NCBI RefSeq assembly: GCF_003627955.1
Contig: NZ_RBWS01000004.1
Coordinates: 310,001 to 374,000 of the forward strand
Direction of reading: 5' to 3'
DNA length: 64,000 nt
DNA from: Sphingobacterium puteale
GTDB lineage: Bacteria; Bacteroidota; Bacteroidia; Sphingobacteriales; Sphingobacteriaceae
A program made the translations under genes and the position numbers. Every line of letters begins with the position of its first letter. Within the stretch, counting starts at the first letter, position 1. The notes below the pieces were generated by a model, which saw nothing but the letters and a program-made list of their open reading frames with translations, had not been told where the DNA came from and made no database searches. This document shows positions 44,943-54,002 of this stretch, piece after piece.

Positions 44943-45908
44943 TTAGATTATACCTTCTTTGAGCAGGTCTTGTATATGAATGACGCCATCATAGTTCCCC
45001 TGATCCGCTACCAGCAATTGGGTGATATTGTTTTCCCGCATGATATGGAGTGCATTGGCAGCAAGTTCGTTTTTGTCGATCACCTTTGGCGATTTGCCCA
45101 TAATATCTGCTGCGCTGATTGTCGCCAGATCAGTGTGTCTCTCGAGCATACGGCGGATATCACCATCGGTAATAATACCTTGAATCTGTGTGTCCTTTAA
45201 GACAGCCACTGCTCCGAGCCTGAAGTGTGTGATAGTGATGATGATATCTCTGACATTTGCATTCAATTGTACGCTCGGTTTGCCGTTTTGATCAGATAGG
45301 TCTCTGACTTTTAGGTAAAGTTTCTTGCCCAGGGCACCTCCGGGATGGTATTTTGCAAAGTCCTGGTCTGTAAAATCCCGGCATTCCTGCAGGACAACTG
45401 CTAAGGCATCACCCATGGCCAATTGCGCTGTTGTACTTGACGTTGGCGCTAAATTGTTTGGACAGGCCTCTTTCTCCACCGTGGTATTCAGGATATGATC
45501 CGCATTTTTGGCCAAGTAGGATTCTGTATTTCCTACCAAAGCCACCAATGTGTTTTTCGTTTGCTTCAGAAATGGAACCAGCACCTTGATTTCTGGGGTA
45601 TTGCCACTTTTGGATATGGCAATAATCAAATCATACTGTTGAATAATACCTAAATCTCCATGGATGGCGTCGGCAGCATGCATAAAGATGGACGGTGTTC
45701 CTGTGGAGTTTAAAGTTGCAACAATCTTTTGTGCTATGATTGCACTTTTTCCAATACCTGTGACGATTACCCGGCCCTGGAGATGGAGGATTTTATTTAT
45801 CACGGTAACAAAATCATCATCAATATATTGAGCCAGAGCAGCTACTGCTTTTGCTTCTTCCTGAATAGCCTGAATAGCTATATTTTTTATTTCGTAGTTG
45901 TTTTTCAC
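44943..45908 (-). CDS. kdsD: Arabinose-5-phosphate isomerase (KdsD/KpsF family)
   Basis: A 321-residue enzyme converting ribulose 5-phosphate to arabinose 5-phosphate, the first step to KDO for LPS. An SIS domain (about 35-190) carries VIVTGIGKSAIIAQKIVATLNSTGTPSIFMHAADAIHGDLG and ISKSGNTPE; a CBS pair (about 205-321) follows. Size and order match KdsD/KpsF. It diverges from recQ, with kdsA downstream of recQ, so two KDO-pathway genes flank recQ. A -7 box reading toward it lies at 45946-45953. Confidence 0.93.
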   Translation of the reverse strand: MKNNYEIKNIAIQAIQEEAKAVAALAQYIDDDFVTVINKILHLQGRVIVTGIGKSAIIAQKIVATLNSTGTPSIFMHAADAIHGDLGIIQQYDLIIAISKSGNTPEIKVLVPFLKQTKNTLVALVGNTESYLAKNADHILNTTVEKEACPNNLAPTSSTTAQLAMGDALAVVLQECRDFTDQDFAKYHPGGALGKKLYLKVRDLSDQNGKPSVQLNANVRDIIITITHFRLGAVAVLKDTQIQGIITDGDIRRMLERHTDLATISAADIMGKSPKVIDKNELAANALHIMRENNITQLLVADQGNYDGVIHIQDLLKEGII

Positions 45909-45945
45909 AAAAAATACTCTTACTTTTATCTATTAGAATAGATTG

Positions 45946-45998
45946 CAAAAATAGATTATTTTTCAGGATTATTTCTTCATTTATCTATCTTATTTTTG
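45946..45998. promoter_or_regulatory. Divergent -7 boxes of kdsD (minus) and recQ (plus)
   Basis: TATTTTTG occurs on the minus strand at 45946-45953 and on the plus strand at 45991-45998, both matching TAnnTTTG and both pointing away from the 37-bp core. The recQ ATG at 46010 follows its box by 11 bp. -33 boxes are not clear. Confidence 0.55.
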
Positions 45999-46009
45999 CC
46001 CAAGGCGCA

Positions 46010-48199
46010 ATGGAAATAGAAAAATCACTTTTCGACAATTTACAGGATTTTTTTGGTTTTGATACTTTTAAAGGAGATCAAGAGGCTATTATAACCAGTA
46101 TTCTTCAAAAAAAGGATACGTTTGTTATTATGCCAACCGGGGGAGGGAAATCAATTTGTTATCAACTGCCAGCACTCATGAGTGAGGGAACCGCAATTGT
46201 AATTTCCCCGTTGATTGCTTTAATGAAAAACCAAGTTGATCAGCTTCGTGCATTCGGTGGCGAAGATAGTATCGCTCATTTTTTGAACTCCTCACTGAAC
46301 AAGAGTGAAATCACTCGGGTAAAGGAGGATGTGCTTGCGGGCAAGACCAAGTTACTGTATGTAGCTCCGGAATCACTTGCAAAGCAAGATAATGTCGAGT
46401 TTTTGCATCAGATAACGGTGTCTTTTGTGGCCGTGGACGAAGCGCATTGTATCTCCGAATGGGGGCACGACTTTAGACCGGAATATCGCAAAATACGTCA
46501 GGTTATCAATGAGATAGGAGCGAATATTCCCATTATTGCCCTGACAGCAACTGCGACTCCGAAAGTACAATCCGATATTCGCAAAAACTTACAGATGAAT
46601 GATGCTGTATTATTCAAATCATCATTTAATCGAAGCAATTTATACTATGAAGTACGTCCCAAAAAAGACGTCGTCAAAGAAATTGTACGGTTTATCAAGA
46701 CAAAATCCGGTAAGACAGGTATCGTCTATTGCCTGAGCAGAAAAAAGGTGGAGGAAATAAGCGAGGTATTGAACCTGAATGGGATCAAAGCGCTGCCGTA
46801 TCACGCAGGACTTGATGCGAAGACCAGGGCTGATACACAAGATAAATTTCTGATGGAAGATGTAGAAGTGATTGTTGCCACAATTGCTTTTGGAATGGGG
46901 ATTGACAAGCCGGATGTCCGCTATGTTATTCACCACGATATTCCAAAATCCATGGAAGGTTATTACCAGGAAACTGGCCGGGCGGGTCGGGATGGAGGAG
47001 ATGGCTACTGTTTGGCTTTCTACTCAGAGAAAGATGTGGAGAAGCTGACGAAATTCATGAAAGATAAACCTGTGGCCGAACGTGAGATCGGTACACAGAT
47101 ACTCAAAGAAGTTATTGATTATTCCGAATCAGCGGTCTGCCGCCGTAAACAGATTCTTCATTATTTCGGTGAAAATTTTGACGAACAGGGCTGTAGCAAC
47201 ATGTGCGACAATTGCCGTTCGGAAAAAGAATATTTTGAAGCCGAAGAGTCCTTGAAAGACATATTAGGCTTCATTAAGGAACAGGGTGAGAAATTTGATG
47301 ATCATCATGTCATCAATGTGATGATCGGCCAGAACAATCAACCTGTATCTTCCTACAAGCATGACGAACATCGCTTGTTCGGTTCAGGAAAAGACAAAGG
47401 CGTTATTTATTGGAAATCTTTGGTAAGACAGGCTGTGTTGGATAATTTCATTGAGAAAGATATTGACCATTATGGCTTACTGAAACTGACCGACATCGGC
47501 CGACGTTATCTGGACAATCCATATCAGTTAAAGTTTGTTTTAAACCGGCCTATTGAAGGCGGAGAGAGTACAAGTGGAGAAGATGCCGGTCATGGTACCG
47601 GAGCGCTTGATACCACTTTACTTGGTATGCTCAAAGACTTGCGTAAAAAGATTGCCAAGAGTAAATCCCTGCCACCTTTTGTTATCTTTCAAGATCCTTC
47701 TTTGGAAGAAATGTGTACACATTATCCCGTCAATATTGACGAATTAAAACAGATTCAAGGTGTAGGAAATGGTAAAGCGATTAAATTTGGCGCTTCCTTT
47801 ATTGCGCTGATCAAAGACTATGTGGAGGAAAATGAAATCGACCGTCCTGTAGACCTGATTATCAAAAGTACAGCAAATAAATCCGCACTGAAAGTAGCGA
47901 TTATCCAAAATATTGACCGCAAAATTGCGCTGGATGATATTGCTGCAGCAAAAGGGATTACCTACGAGGAAATATTAAAGGAAATCGAAACGATCGTTAA
48001 CGCCGGTACGAAGATAAATATCAATTATTTTATAGATGAGATTATCGATGAGGATCGTCAGGATGAAGTATACGATTACTTTAAAACAGCTGAAACTGAT
48101 TCGATCAACGATGCGCTCAAAGAATTGGGAGGAGACGATTATACGTATGAAGATCTCCAATTGATGCGTATCAAATTCTTATCTGAATTGGGTAATTAA
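46010..48199 (+). CDS. recQ: ATP-dependent DNA helicase RecQ
   Basis: A 729-residue SF2 DNA helicase: Walker A PTGGGKS, DEAH box in [21 protein letters not shown] (Asp near 143), the HQ/aromatic-rich region, helicase C motif [23 protein letters not shown] and [10 protein letters not shown], an RQC zinc site ([27 protein letters not shown]), a winged helix and a C-terminal HRDC domain ([28 protein letters not shown]). Longer than E. coli RecQ (609) owing to the C-terminal extension after HRDC. 3'-5' helicase for recombination and repair. Confidence 0.95.
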   Translation: [729 protein letters not shown]

Positions 48200-48217
48200 A
48201 ATTTTTATATAATTTAT

Positions 48218-49033
48218 ATGATCAATAAATACATTCCTGAAATAAAGAATGGAACCTCGCAGAATTTCTTTTTAATGGCAGGACCATGTGCGATTGAGGG
48301 AGAGGAAATCGCTTTGCGGATTGCTGAAAAAATTGTTACTATTACAGATAAACTCGATATTCCCTATATTTTCAAAGGTTCGTACCGTAAAGCCAACCGT
48401 TCGCGTTTGGATTCTTTTATGGGTATCGGTGATGAAAAAGCGTTGAAAATTTTGGACAAAGTAGGGAAGACTTTCGGTGTTCCGACCGTAACGGATATCC
48501 ATGAAAGCCATGAGGCAGAAATGGCAGCGGCCTATGTCGATGTCCTTCAGATCCCGGCATTTTTATGCAGACAAACGGATCTATTGGTCGCTGCGGCAAA
48601 AACCAATAAAGTCGTTAACGTAAAAAAAGGACAATTTTTAAGTGCCGGGTCCATGAAGTTTGCAGTGGATAAGATTTTGGAGTCTGGCAATGAGAAAGTT
48701 TTTTTGACAGATCGTGGGAATACCTTTGGCTATCAAGATCTGATTGTTGATTACAGGGGGATTCCTGAAATGCGTTCTTTTAATGTGCCGACAGTAATGG
48801 ATTGTACACATTCACTTCAACAACCGAATCAGACATCCGGGGTAACAGGCGGAAAACCAGCATTGATCGAGACCATTGCCAAAGCAGCGATTGCTGTCGG
48901 TGCTGATGGTCTATTTATTGAAACCCATCCTGATCCTGCAAACGCAAAATCCGATGGTGCAAACATGTTGCACCTTGACCTACTCGAAGGACTGATGGAA
49001 AAATTAGTACGTGTTAGACAAGCTATTTTATAG
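48218..49033 (+). CDS. kdsA: 3-deoxy-8-phosphooctulonate synthase
   Basis: A 271-residue enzyme that condenses arabinose 5-phosphate with PEP to KDO 8-phosphate. Landmarks: MAGPCAIEGEE, FKGSYRKANRSRLDSFMGIG, VPTVTDIHE, LQIPAFLCRQTDLLVAAAKT, VNVKKGQF and FIETHPDPANAKSDGANML near the C-terminus. Eighteen bp after recQ, so probably the same transcript; supplies KDO for lipid A modification together with kdsD upstream. Followed by a strong terminator at 49056-49080. Confidence 0.96.
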   Translation: MINKYIPEIKNGTSQNFFLMAGPCAIEGEEIALRIAEKIVTITDKLDIPYIFKGSYRKANRSRLDSFMGIGDEKALKILDKVGKTFGVPTVTDIHESHEAEMAAAYVDVLQIPAFLCRQTDLLVAAAKTNKVVNVKKGQFLSAGSMKFAVDKILESGNEKVFLTDRGNTFGYQDLIVDYRGIPEMRSFNVPTVMDCTHSLQQPNQTSGVTGGKPALIETIAKAAIAVGADGLFIETHPDPANAKSDGANMLHLDLLEGLMEKLVRVRQAIL

Positions 49034-49055
49034 TATAATAAATAAATCGTAATAG

Positions 49056-49080
49056 AAAGGAGCCAATAGGCTCCTTTTTT
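49056..49080 (+). terminator. Terminator of recQ-kdsA
   Basis: AAAGGAGCC pairs with GGCTCCTTT around an AATA loop, followed by further T. It lies 23 bp past the kdsA stop. Confidence 0.88.
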
Positions 49081-49111
49081 AATCAATTCAAACTCAAATC
49101 TAAATTACGGT

Positions 49112-49657
49112 ATGTTTTTAAAAGCTTCTTTCATGGCACTCATGCTGTTCTCGCTTTTGATTGTTAAAGGACAGCAAAAATATACCTGGTTTTCTCCGTT
49201 TGAAGATAAACACGTCGAAGGCCGGCTTGACTACCAAAAGCTGACCGCTTTTAACCGACTTCCGGATGAACCGGAGAAGCAAGTCCGTAAGCCAGTATGG
49301 GATCGGGCAAATGCTGCCGGAGTCTACATTGATTTTCAGACATCGGCGTCAGAAATAATAGTGCAATATCAAGTTACTGGTATCCAACAACCCCGATCAT
49401 CTTAACACAGCACAGTTCGGGAAATATTCATACGTTTTTAATGAAGATAAAAATAAAGAATACCAACAAAGCAGCCGTGTACTAAAGCAACATTTGAAAA
49501 ATTACAGTCTCAGGGTGTTCGCCAGCTTTTTATGCTATCTAGTAGCGAATTGGAGCTGGACTTAAATTCTACGGTAGATTATGCCCACCCGAATGATCAG
49601 GGGATGGAACGTATTGCCAATGCTTATATTAAGCTGCTGAAGAAAGTGCTAAAATAA
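49112..49657 (+). pseudogene. SGNH-hydrolase gene remnant with an internal deletion and frameshifts
   Basis: The N-terminal 90 codons are open (MFLKASFMALMLFSLLIVKGQQKYTWFSPFEDKHVEGR..., a signal peptide then a beta domain), but the frame stops at 49405. Past an internal deletion near 49378-49382 the C-terminal half continues in other frames: WYPTTPIILTQHSSG, then (one base short near 49421) YSYVFNEDKNKEYQQSSRVLK, then (one base short near 49482-49486) ATFEKLQSQGVRQLFMLSSSELELDLNSTVDYAHPNDQGMERI to 49657. The C-terminal DxxH catalytic pair (DYAHPND) survives but the GDSL-type serine block is missing. The gene is dead as given; sequencing errors could explain the frameshifts but not the missing serine block. 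Confidence 0.7.
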
Positions 49658-49713
49658 AACCTTCATGCTTTCACAAGCATACAAGTGATGAGAAAATCGA
49701 CTGAAGGTTTTTT
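49656..49713 (+). terminator. Hairpin after the SGNH remnant
   Basis: AAAACCTTCA pairs with TGAAGGTTTT (49702-49711) over 10 bp, with a loop of about 36 nt that itself forms TGCTT/AAGCA. A T-run follows. The terminator probably belonged to the intact gene. Confidence 0.6.
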
Positions 49714-49795
49714 ATCCCCCAATAAGCCAGTTGTAGTGAGCTCATGGATACCTTGAATGAAAAATACGACTCAAATAATAAAGACATTTGCGTAA

Positions 49796-49828
49796 AAAAG
49801 GGAAGTTTTTAGCTTCCCTTTTTTATTT
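49796..49828 (-). terminator. Terminator of the DEAD-box-like gene
   Basis: AAAAGGGAAG and CTTCCCTTTT pair around TTTTTAG (about 49797-49823), with A/T runs on both sides. It overlaps the last few bases of the gene region and lies at its 3' end. Confidence 0.7.
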
Positions 49829-51118
49829 CTTTTTTAATTTCATCGTCATCTTTGCTTTTTCACCCCCGCCATAATTGAAAGTTTTGGCATTGCTTTCCTT
49901 CTTTTGATGAAATGCACCACCACGGGAACTGTCTTCCTGTTCGTCCTTGGTTGCTTTTTTCTTTTTATCATTTACAGGATTGTAAATCTGAAGATCCTCT
50001 GGCAGATCCAATACGTCCATTCGCTTGCCAACTGCCTGTTCTATTTTTCGGACCATAGGAAGTTCCAGATCCGTCGAAAATGTCAAAACCACGCTATCCT
50101 CATTCTGTTCATTTTTGACTAAATGATTTAAAAATTCCTCCTTTTCATTTGGTAATTCAAATTGAAAAATAAAAGGAATATTTGCGAGATCAAATGTATT
50201 GGTGTTTTCTCGGGCAATGATCAAAACGCGAGTTTGCTCACTCTCTATGAAATCTGCCGTTGTTTCAAAACCAAAATCATCATAAAACAGTGGGTTTAGA
50301 ATAGCGATTTCCTCTTTCTCTTGTTGAAATAGGCTAGTAGCAAGTTTTTGTGCTGTAAGCTTCGAGTTTACAAAAACAATTACCTTTTGAAAAACTTCTT
50401 TATCCCGTAAAAGATAATTCAACAAATTGATCTTGGTAGTGAAGTTGGGTAGCTGATATAACAAAAGATCCAGCGTGTCAATGGCTTCGCTTTCCAGTTC
50501 ATCGACTTCTACCAATGCATAATCTTCATTTAGGTGCGTATCTATCATAGCATATAGTTTCTGATGCGCAACGGTACTGAAGACCAGGTGTTGTACTTTA
50601 CCACAGCTTTCGGCCAATTCTCTTACAGGATTTTGCATGCCCTGTTTGATGATTTCTTCTGCATCATCGATAATTAATGTTTGGATACGGTTTAGATTGA
50701 GAGCTAATTTGAGATAGATTGCCCGCGCACGGTTGGGAGTTGCCACGACAATATCCTTTCCGGCAACTAATTCTTCTATTTCCTCTTCCATACTTCCGCC
50801 AGCCCGTAAGCCGATGATGCGAAGATCTCTATTTTTGCTGAGTTGATAGAATTTTTCGACAATCTCGTCGATGCGTTCTTCATTGGGAGCAAGAATTAAA
50901 AACTTAGGTGCTTCATCATTTGTGAATTTTAATTTCATCAAGGTCGATAATACATAAGTTGTAGTCTTGCCAGCTCCCTCAGGAGCAATCGCAATTACAT
51001 CTTGTCCGCCAAGAATTCTGGAGATACACCTACTCTGAATTTCCTTTGGAGCCAAATAACCGAGCTCGGTCATTGTGGCAGTCAATCTTTTGCTTAATTT
51101 TAGTTTCTCTAACGACAC
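49823..51118 (-). CDS. Degenerate DEAD-box-type helicase
   Basis: A 431-residue protein with the two-lobe DEAD-box layout and a basic C-terminal tail (KMTMKLKKK). The Q motif region (MTELGYLAPKEIQSRCISRILGGQDVIAIA) and Walker A APEGAGKTT are recognisable, but motif II reads DDAE instead of DEAD, motif III reads STV where SAT is usual, motif Ib is ATPNRA, and lobe 2 lacks the HRxGRxGR of motif VI, having LNHLVKNEQNED at that place. It is unlikely to be an active helicase by the classical mechanism; it may bind RNA or ATP or act as a regulator. The identity rests on motif spacing and general similarity. Confidence 0.75.
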   Translation of the reverse strand: MSLEKLKLSKRLTATMTELGYLAPKEIQSRCISRILGGQDVIAIAPEGAGKTTTYVLSTLMKLKFTNDEAPKFLILAPNEERIDEIVEKFYQLSKNRDLRIIGLRAGGSMEEEIEELVAGKDIVVATPNRARAIYLKLALNLNRIQTLIIDDAEEIIKQGMQNPVRELAESCGKVQHLVFSTVAHQKLYAMIDTHLNEDYALVEVDELESEAIDTLDLLLYQLPNFTTKINLLNYLLRDKEVFQKVIVFVNSKLTAQKLATSLFQQEKEEIAILNPLFYDDFGFETTADFIESEQTRVLIIARENTNTFDLANIPFIFQFELPNEKEEFLNHLVKNEQNEDSVVLTFSTDLELPMVRKIEQAVGKRMDVLDLPEDLQIYNPVNDKKKKATKDEQEDSSRGGAFHQKKESNAKTFNYGGGEKAKMTMKLKKK

Positions 51119-51171
51119 GTATCCTATAGTTTATGTAAGCTGCAAAAATACACATTTAGTTTTGAGATCAG

Positions 51172-51501
51172 CTAATGTGCGCCCATTTTTGAGAATACAT
51201 TAATAATAATAACCCCAGCGACAATCAGTGTCATTCCGATCACTGCAGCAGTATCTGGGATCTGTTTGAATAAAATCATACCGATCAATGTGATGGCAAC
51301 AATGCCAATGCCCGACCAGATGGCATAGGAGATACCCACCGGTAAATACTTCAATGTTATGCTCAGGAAATAAAAAGCGATAATATAGCCAATGATGCAG
51401 ACGAGGGTTGGTTTCCATAAACTAAACCCCTCGGACTTCTTTAAAAAAGTGGTGGCAAAAATTTCAGCGGTAATCGCTAGGAATAAGTATATATATATCA
51501 T
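51172..51501 (-). CDS. Small multidrug resistance (SMR) transporter
   Basis: A 109-residue membrane protein with four transmembrane helices, the SMR/EmrE size. The conserved glutamate of TM1 lies in ITAEIFATTFLKKSEGF (Glu13 or 14), and YAIWSGIGIVAITLIG is the TM3 signature. SMR proteins work as proton-coupled dimers for cationic drugs or guanidinium; which applies is not readable. Single gene, divergent from the downstream two-component system. Confidence 0.9.
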   Translation of the reverse strand: MIYIYLFLAITAEIFATTFLKKSEGFSLWKPTLVCIIGYIIAFYFLSITLKYLPVGISYAIWSGIGIVAITLIGMILFKQIPDTAAVIGMTLIVAGVIIINVFSKMGAH

Positions 51502-51680
51502 CTTTAAGGAGTTTTTGTAATTTCTAGCATTTTTTTTTGCGATGTAGCAACTTTATACAAAGCTACACTTTTTGCTTTTTACTTGTTCCCAACGGCATGG
51601 TGTTTGCGAAATTGGAGCTATTGAAGTGGTGCAAATGACGCGGATCTATGTGTTTCTGGCAGATTTTGGCAGCAATTATA

Positions 51681-51712
51681 ATTGTTTATAAAAGTAAATT
51701 TATCTAAGTTTG
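51681..51712 (+). promoter_or_regulatory. Candidate promoter of the histidine kinase gene
   Basis: TAAGTTTG (51705-51712) matches TAnnTTTG, with ATTG 20 bp upstream at 51681-51684. The ATG at 51744 follows 31 bp later. Confidence 0.5.
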
Positions 51713-51743
51713 ACTAATCCACTAATGGGAATTAATAGACTTT

Positions 51744-53990
51744 ATGGGGTGTGTTCATGTTTTTTTTAAAACCTTTATTATATGCTTAGCTTTTCTATTC
51801 TCTTGTAGTCAGCTGTATGCACAGGAACAGTTGCAGGAGCTACAGAAATCATATTATAACCTTCCCTTAGGAAGTAAAGAGCGTTTTCTGCTGACCGGAA
51901 AATATGCGCAGGCGCTATATTTCGCGAATGAGAAAGCATTGGCAAGTCAGTTGCTCAACGATAATATTCAACTGGCCAAAAATTATCCGGATAAACAGTA
52001 CTACGCTTATTTAAATTGCATTGCAGCAATGAACAGCTACAATGATCATCTCTTTGAAAAATCACGCTTTTATCTGGAGCATGCAAAGTCCGTTCTGCCC
52101 ATTATCAATGACAACAGTACCAAGGGGTATGTTTATTATTGTGATGGCTGGATTATGACAAGACAGAGCAAAGAGGATCAGGCGGTTTCACAGTTTCACA
52201 AAGCAATTTCCTTTTTGGAAAAGGCGCCACAGACAGATGCCAACATTGCGCGGAAATTGGCTATTTATAAGGAGTTAACAGCTATTTACGCCAATCAACG
52301 GAATTATGATTTTCAGGAGAAGTACACAAATCTTCTGCTAGAGACAGCCAAAGCCGGCCGAAACGTAAATAGTTTGTTCGATGCCTATATGCAGGCAGGT
52401 TATCTGTTTGAGGAAGAATATCGGTCAGATCGAACGAACCCAAACGTATTGAAGAAAGCCGAGGAACATTATCTCGAAGCTTACCGAATTGCAAAGAATA
52501 ATCAGAAGAATCTTATTAACCCAACGGATATGGCCTATGTTTCCGTTAATTTAGCGAATCTATATCACGAATTCTATCCCGAAAATTCGGCTAAAAAAGC
52601 TACATCATTTGCTCAACAAGCCTTGCAAATTGCGCAGGAGACTGGACAATATGCACTTACTGTACCAGCTTATGGCATATTGGCTGATGAAGCATTCAAA
52701 AATGGACATCGGGATCAGGGAAAAAAGTATCTACAGCAGGCGCTTTATAACTTACAGCGGGAACCACATTACGATTACCAAGTAGGGCTCAGTCTTTACA
52801 GTAGACTTGCTGAAGTGAGCGTCGAAGAGGGTAGATATGAGGAAGCATTTCAGTATCAAAAGAGTTATATCAAAGTTTTCGAAGAGGCTTTCAATTCAGA
52901 TAAGCTGGATAAAACCAAACAACTTGAAATTAAATATGAACGGGAACTGCAGAACCAAAAACTAATGCGGTTGCGATTGGAAGGGGAGAAAAAAGAACAA
53001 CAGATCAAGTTGATGAAAGCCCTTAATGACCGACAAAATCAATTGGTCGAGAATTTAAAGTTAAATGAACTAAATCGGACGCAACAGTTGAAAGTACTTC
53101 AGCTGGAACGGGACAAAAAGGAAAAAGACCTGCAGTTAAGCCGCCTGGAAAATGAACAGCGATTGCAGGAACTTGATGTTTCCAAACAGGAAATTGCTTT
53201 TAAATCGCGCATGAACTCGATCTATATCTGGTTATTTATTAGTTCTTTAATTGCTGTTATCTTGCTTTTTTATGCCTATTGGCAGCGTTCCGACACGTTG
53301 AGGCAAAAGGAGCATCTACATGGCCTCGAAATCGAGAAAAATAACCAGCAGCATGCCATCAAAAATCTGACCGCCATGCTGGCCGGTGAAGAGAAAGAGC
53401 GGACACGTTTAGCTCGGGATTTACATGATGGTTTGGGGGGATTATTGTCGAGCACAAAACTTGGGTTGTCCTCGCTCAGCGATAAGGGAGACAATCAGCC
53501 CGCAGTTAAGGAAGGTATTACGCGGAGTATTGAACTATTGGATGATGCTGTCGATGAGCTGCGTAAACTCGCACATAACCTGATGCCGGATCTGATTGTC
53601 AAATACGGTTTACAGGAAGCCCTAAGGGATTATGCGGCACGGATGAGTCAGCCTAATTGTCAGGTAGAGTGCGAATTTCTTCAGTTTGAATCCAATTTAA
53701 GTGTAGAGCATCAGATCTCGCTGTATAGAATCATTCAGGAACTTGTGAACAATGCATTGAAGCATGCCGAAGCAAGCAGTATCTTCATACAACTTTCTGT
53801 ACATAATGAGCGTTTACATATAACAATAGAAGATGATGGCAAGGGATTTGATACCGAAAAGATAGATTTGCAACATTCCGCAGGAATGCACAACATACAG
53901 TCAAGGCTTTCTTTTCTACATGGCGATATGAAGATTATGTCTTCGCCGGGTGAGGGAACTACGATAGAAATTGAGATGCCTCTTGTTTAA
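51744..53990 (+). CDS. Sensor histidine kinase with periplasmic TPRs
   Basis: A 748-residue membrane kinase: signal peptide (about 1-27), TPR-like helical repeats (about 30-390), a long coiled coil rich in Q, L and K (about 390-490), one membrane span near 492-513 (IYIWLFISSLIAVILLFYAYW), a HisKA_3 domain with H-box RLARDLHDGLGG (His near 562) and an HATPase domain with ELVNNALKHAE and EDDGKGFD. It is a NarL-type system, next to its partner response regulator 12 bp downstream. The periplasmic TPRs suggest sensing of a protein or envelope state; ligand unknown. Confidence 0.93.
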   Translation: MGCVHVFFKTFIICLAFLFSCSQLYAQEQLQELQKSYYNLPLGSKERFLLTGKYAQALYFANEKALASQLLNDNIQLAKNYPDKQYYAYLNCIAAMNSYNDHLFEKSRFYLEHAKSVLPIINDNSTKGYVYYCDGWIMTRQSKEDQAVSQFHKAISFLEKAPQTDANIARKLAIYKELTAIYANQRNYDFQEKYTNLLLETAKAGRNVNSLFDAYMQAGYLFEEEYRSDRTNPNVLKKAEEHYLEAYRIAKNNQKNLINPTDMAYVSVNLANLYHEFYPENSAKKATSFAQQALQIAQETGQYALTVPAYGILADEAFKNGHRDQGKKYLQQALYNLQREPHYDYQVGLSLYSRLAEVSVEEGRYEEAFQYQKSYIKVFEEAFNSDKLDKTKQLEIKYERELQNQKLMRLRLEGEKKEQQIKLMKALNDRQNQLVENLKLNELNRTQQLKVLQLERDKKEKDLQLSRLENEQRLQELDVSKQEIAFKSRMNSIYIWLFISSLIAVILLFYAYWQRSDTLRQKEHLHGLEIEKNNQQHAIKNLTAMLAGEEKERTRLARDLHDGLGGLLSSTKLGLSSLSDKGDNQPAVKEGITRSIELLDDAVDELRKLAHNLMPDLIVKYGLQEALRDYAARMSQPNCQVECEFLQFESNLSVEHQISLYRIIQELVNNALKHAEASSIFIQLSVHNERLHITIEDDGKGFDTEKIDLQHSAGMHNIQSRLSFLHGDMKIMSSPGEGTTIEIEMPLV

Positions 53991-54002
53991 TTAAAGTGTA
54001 AA

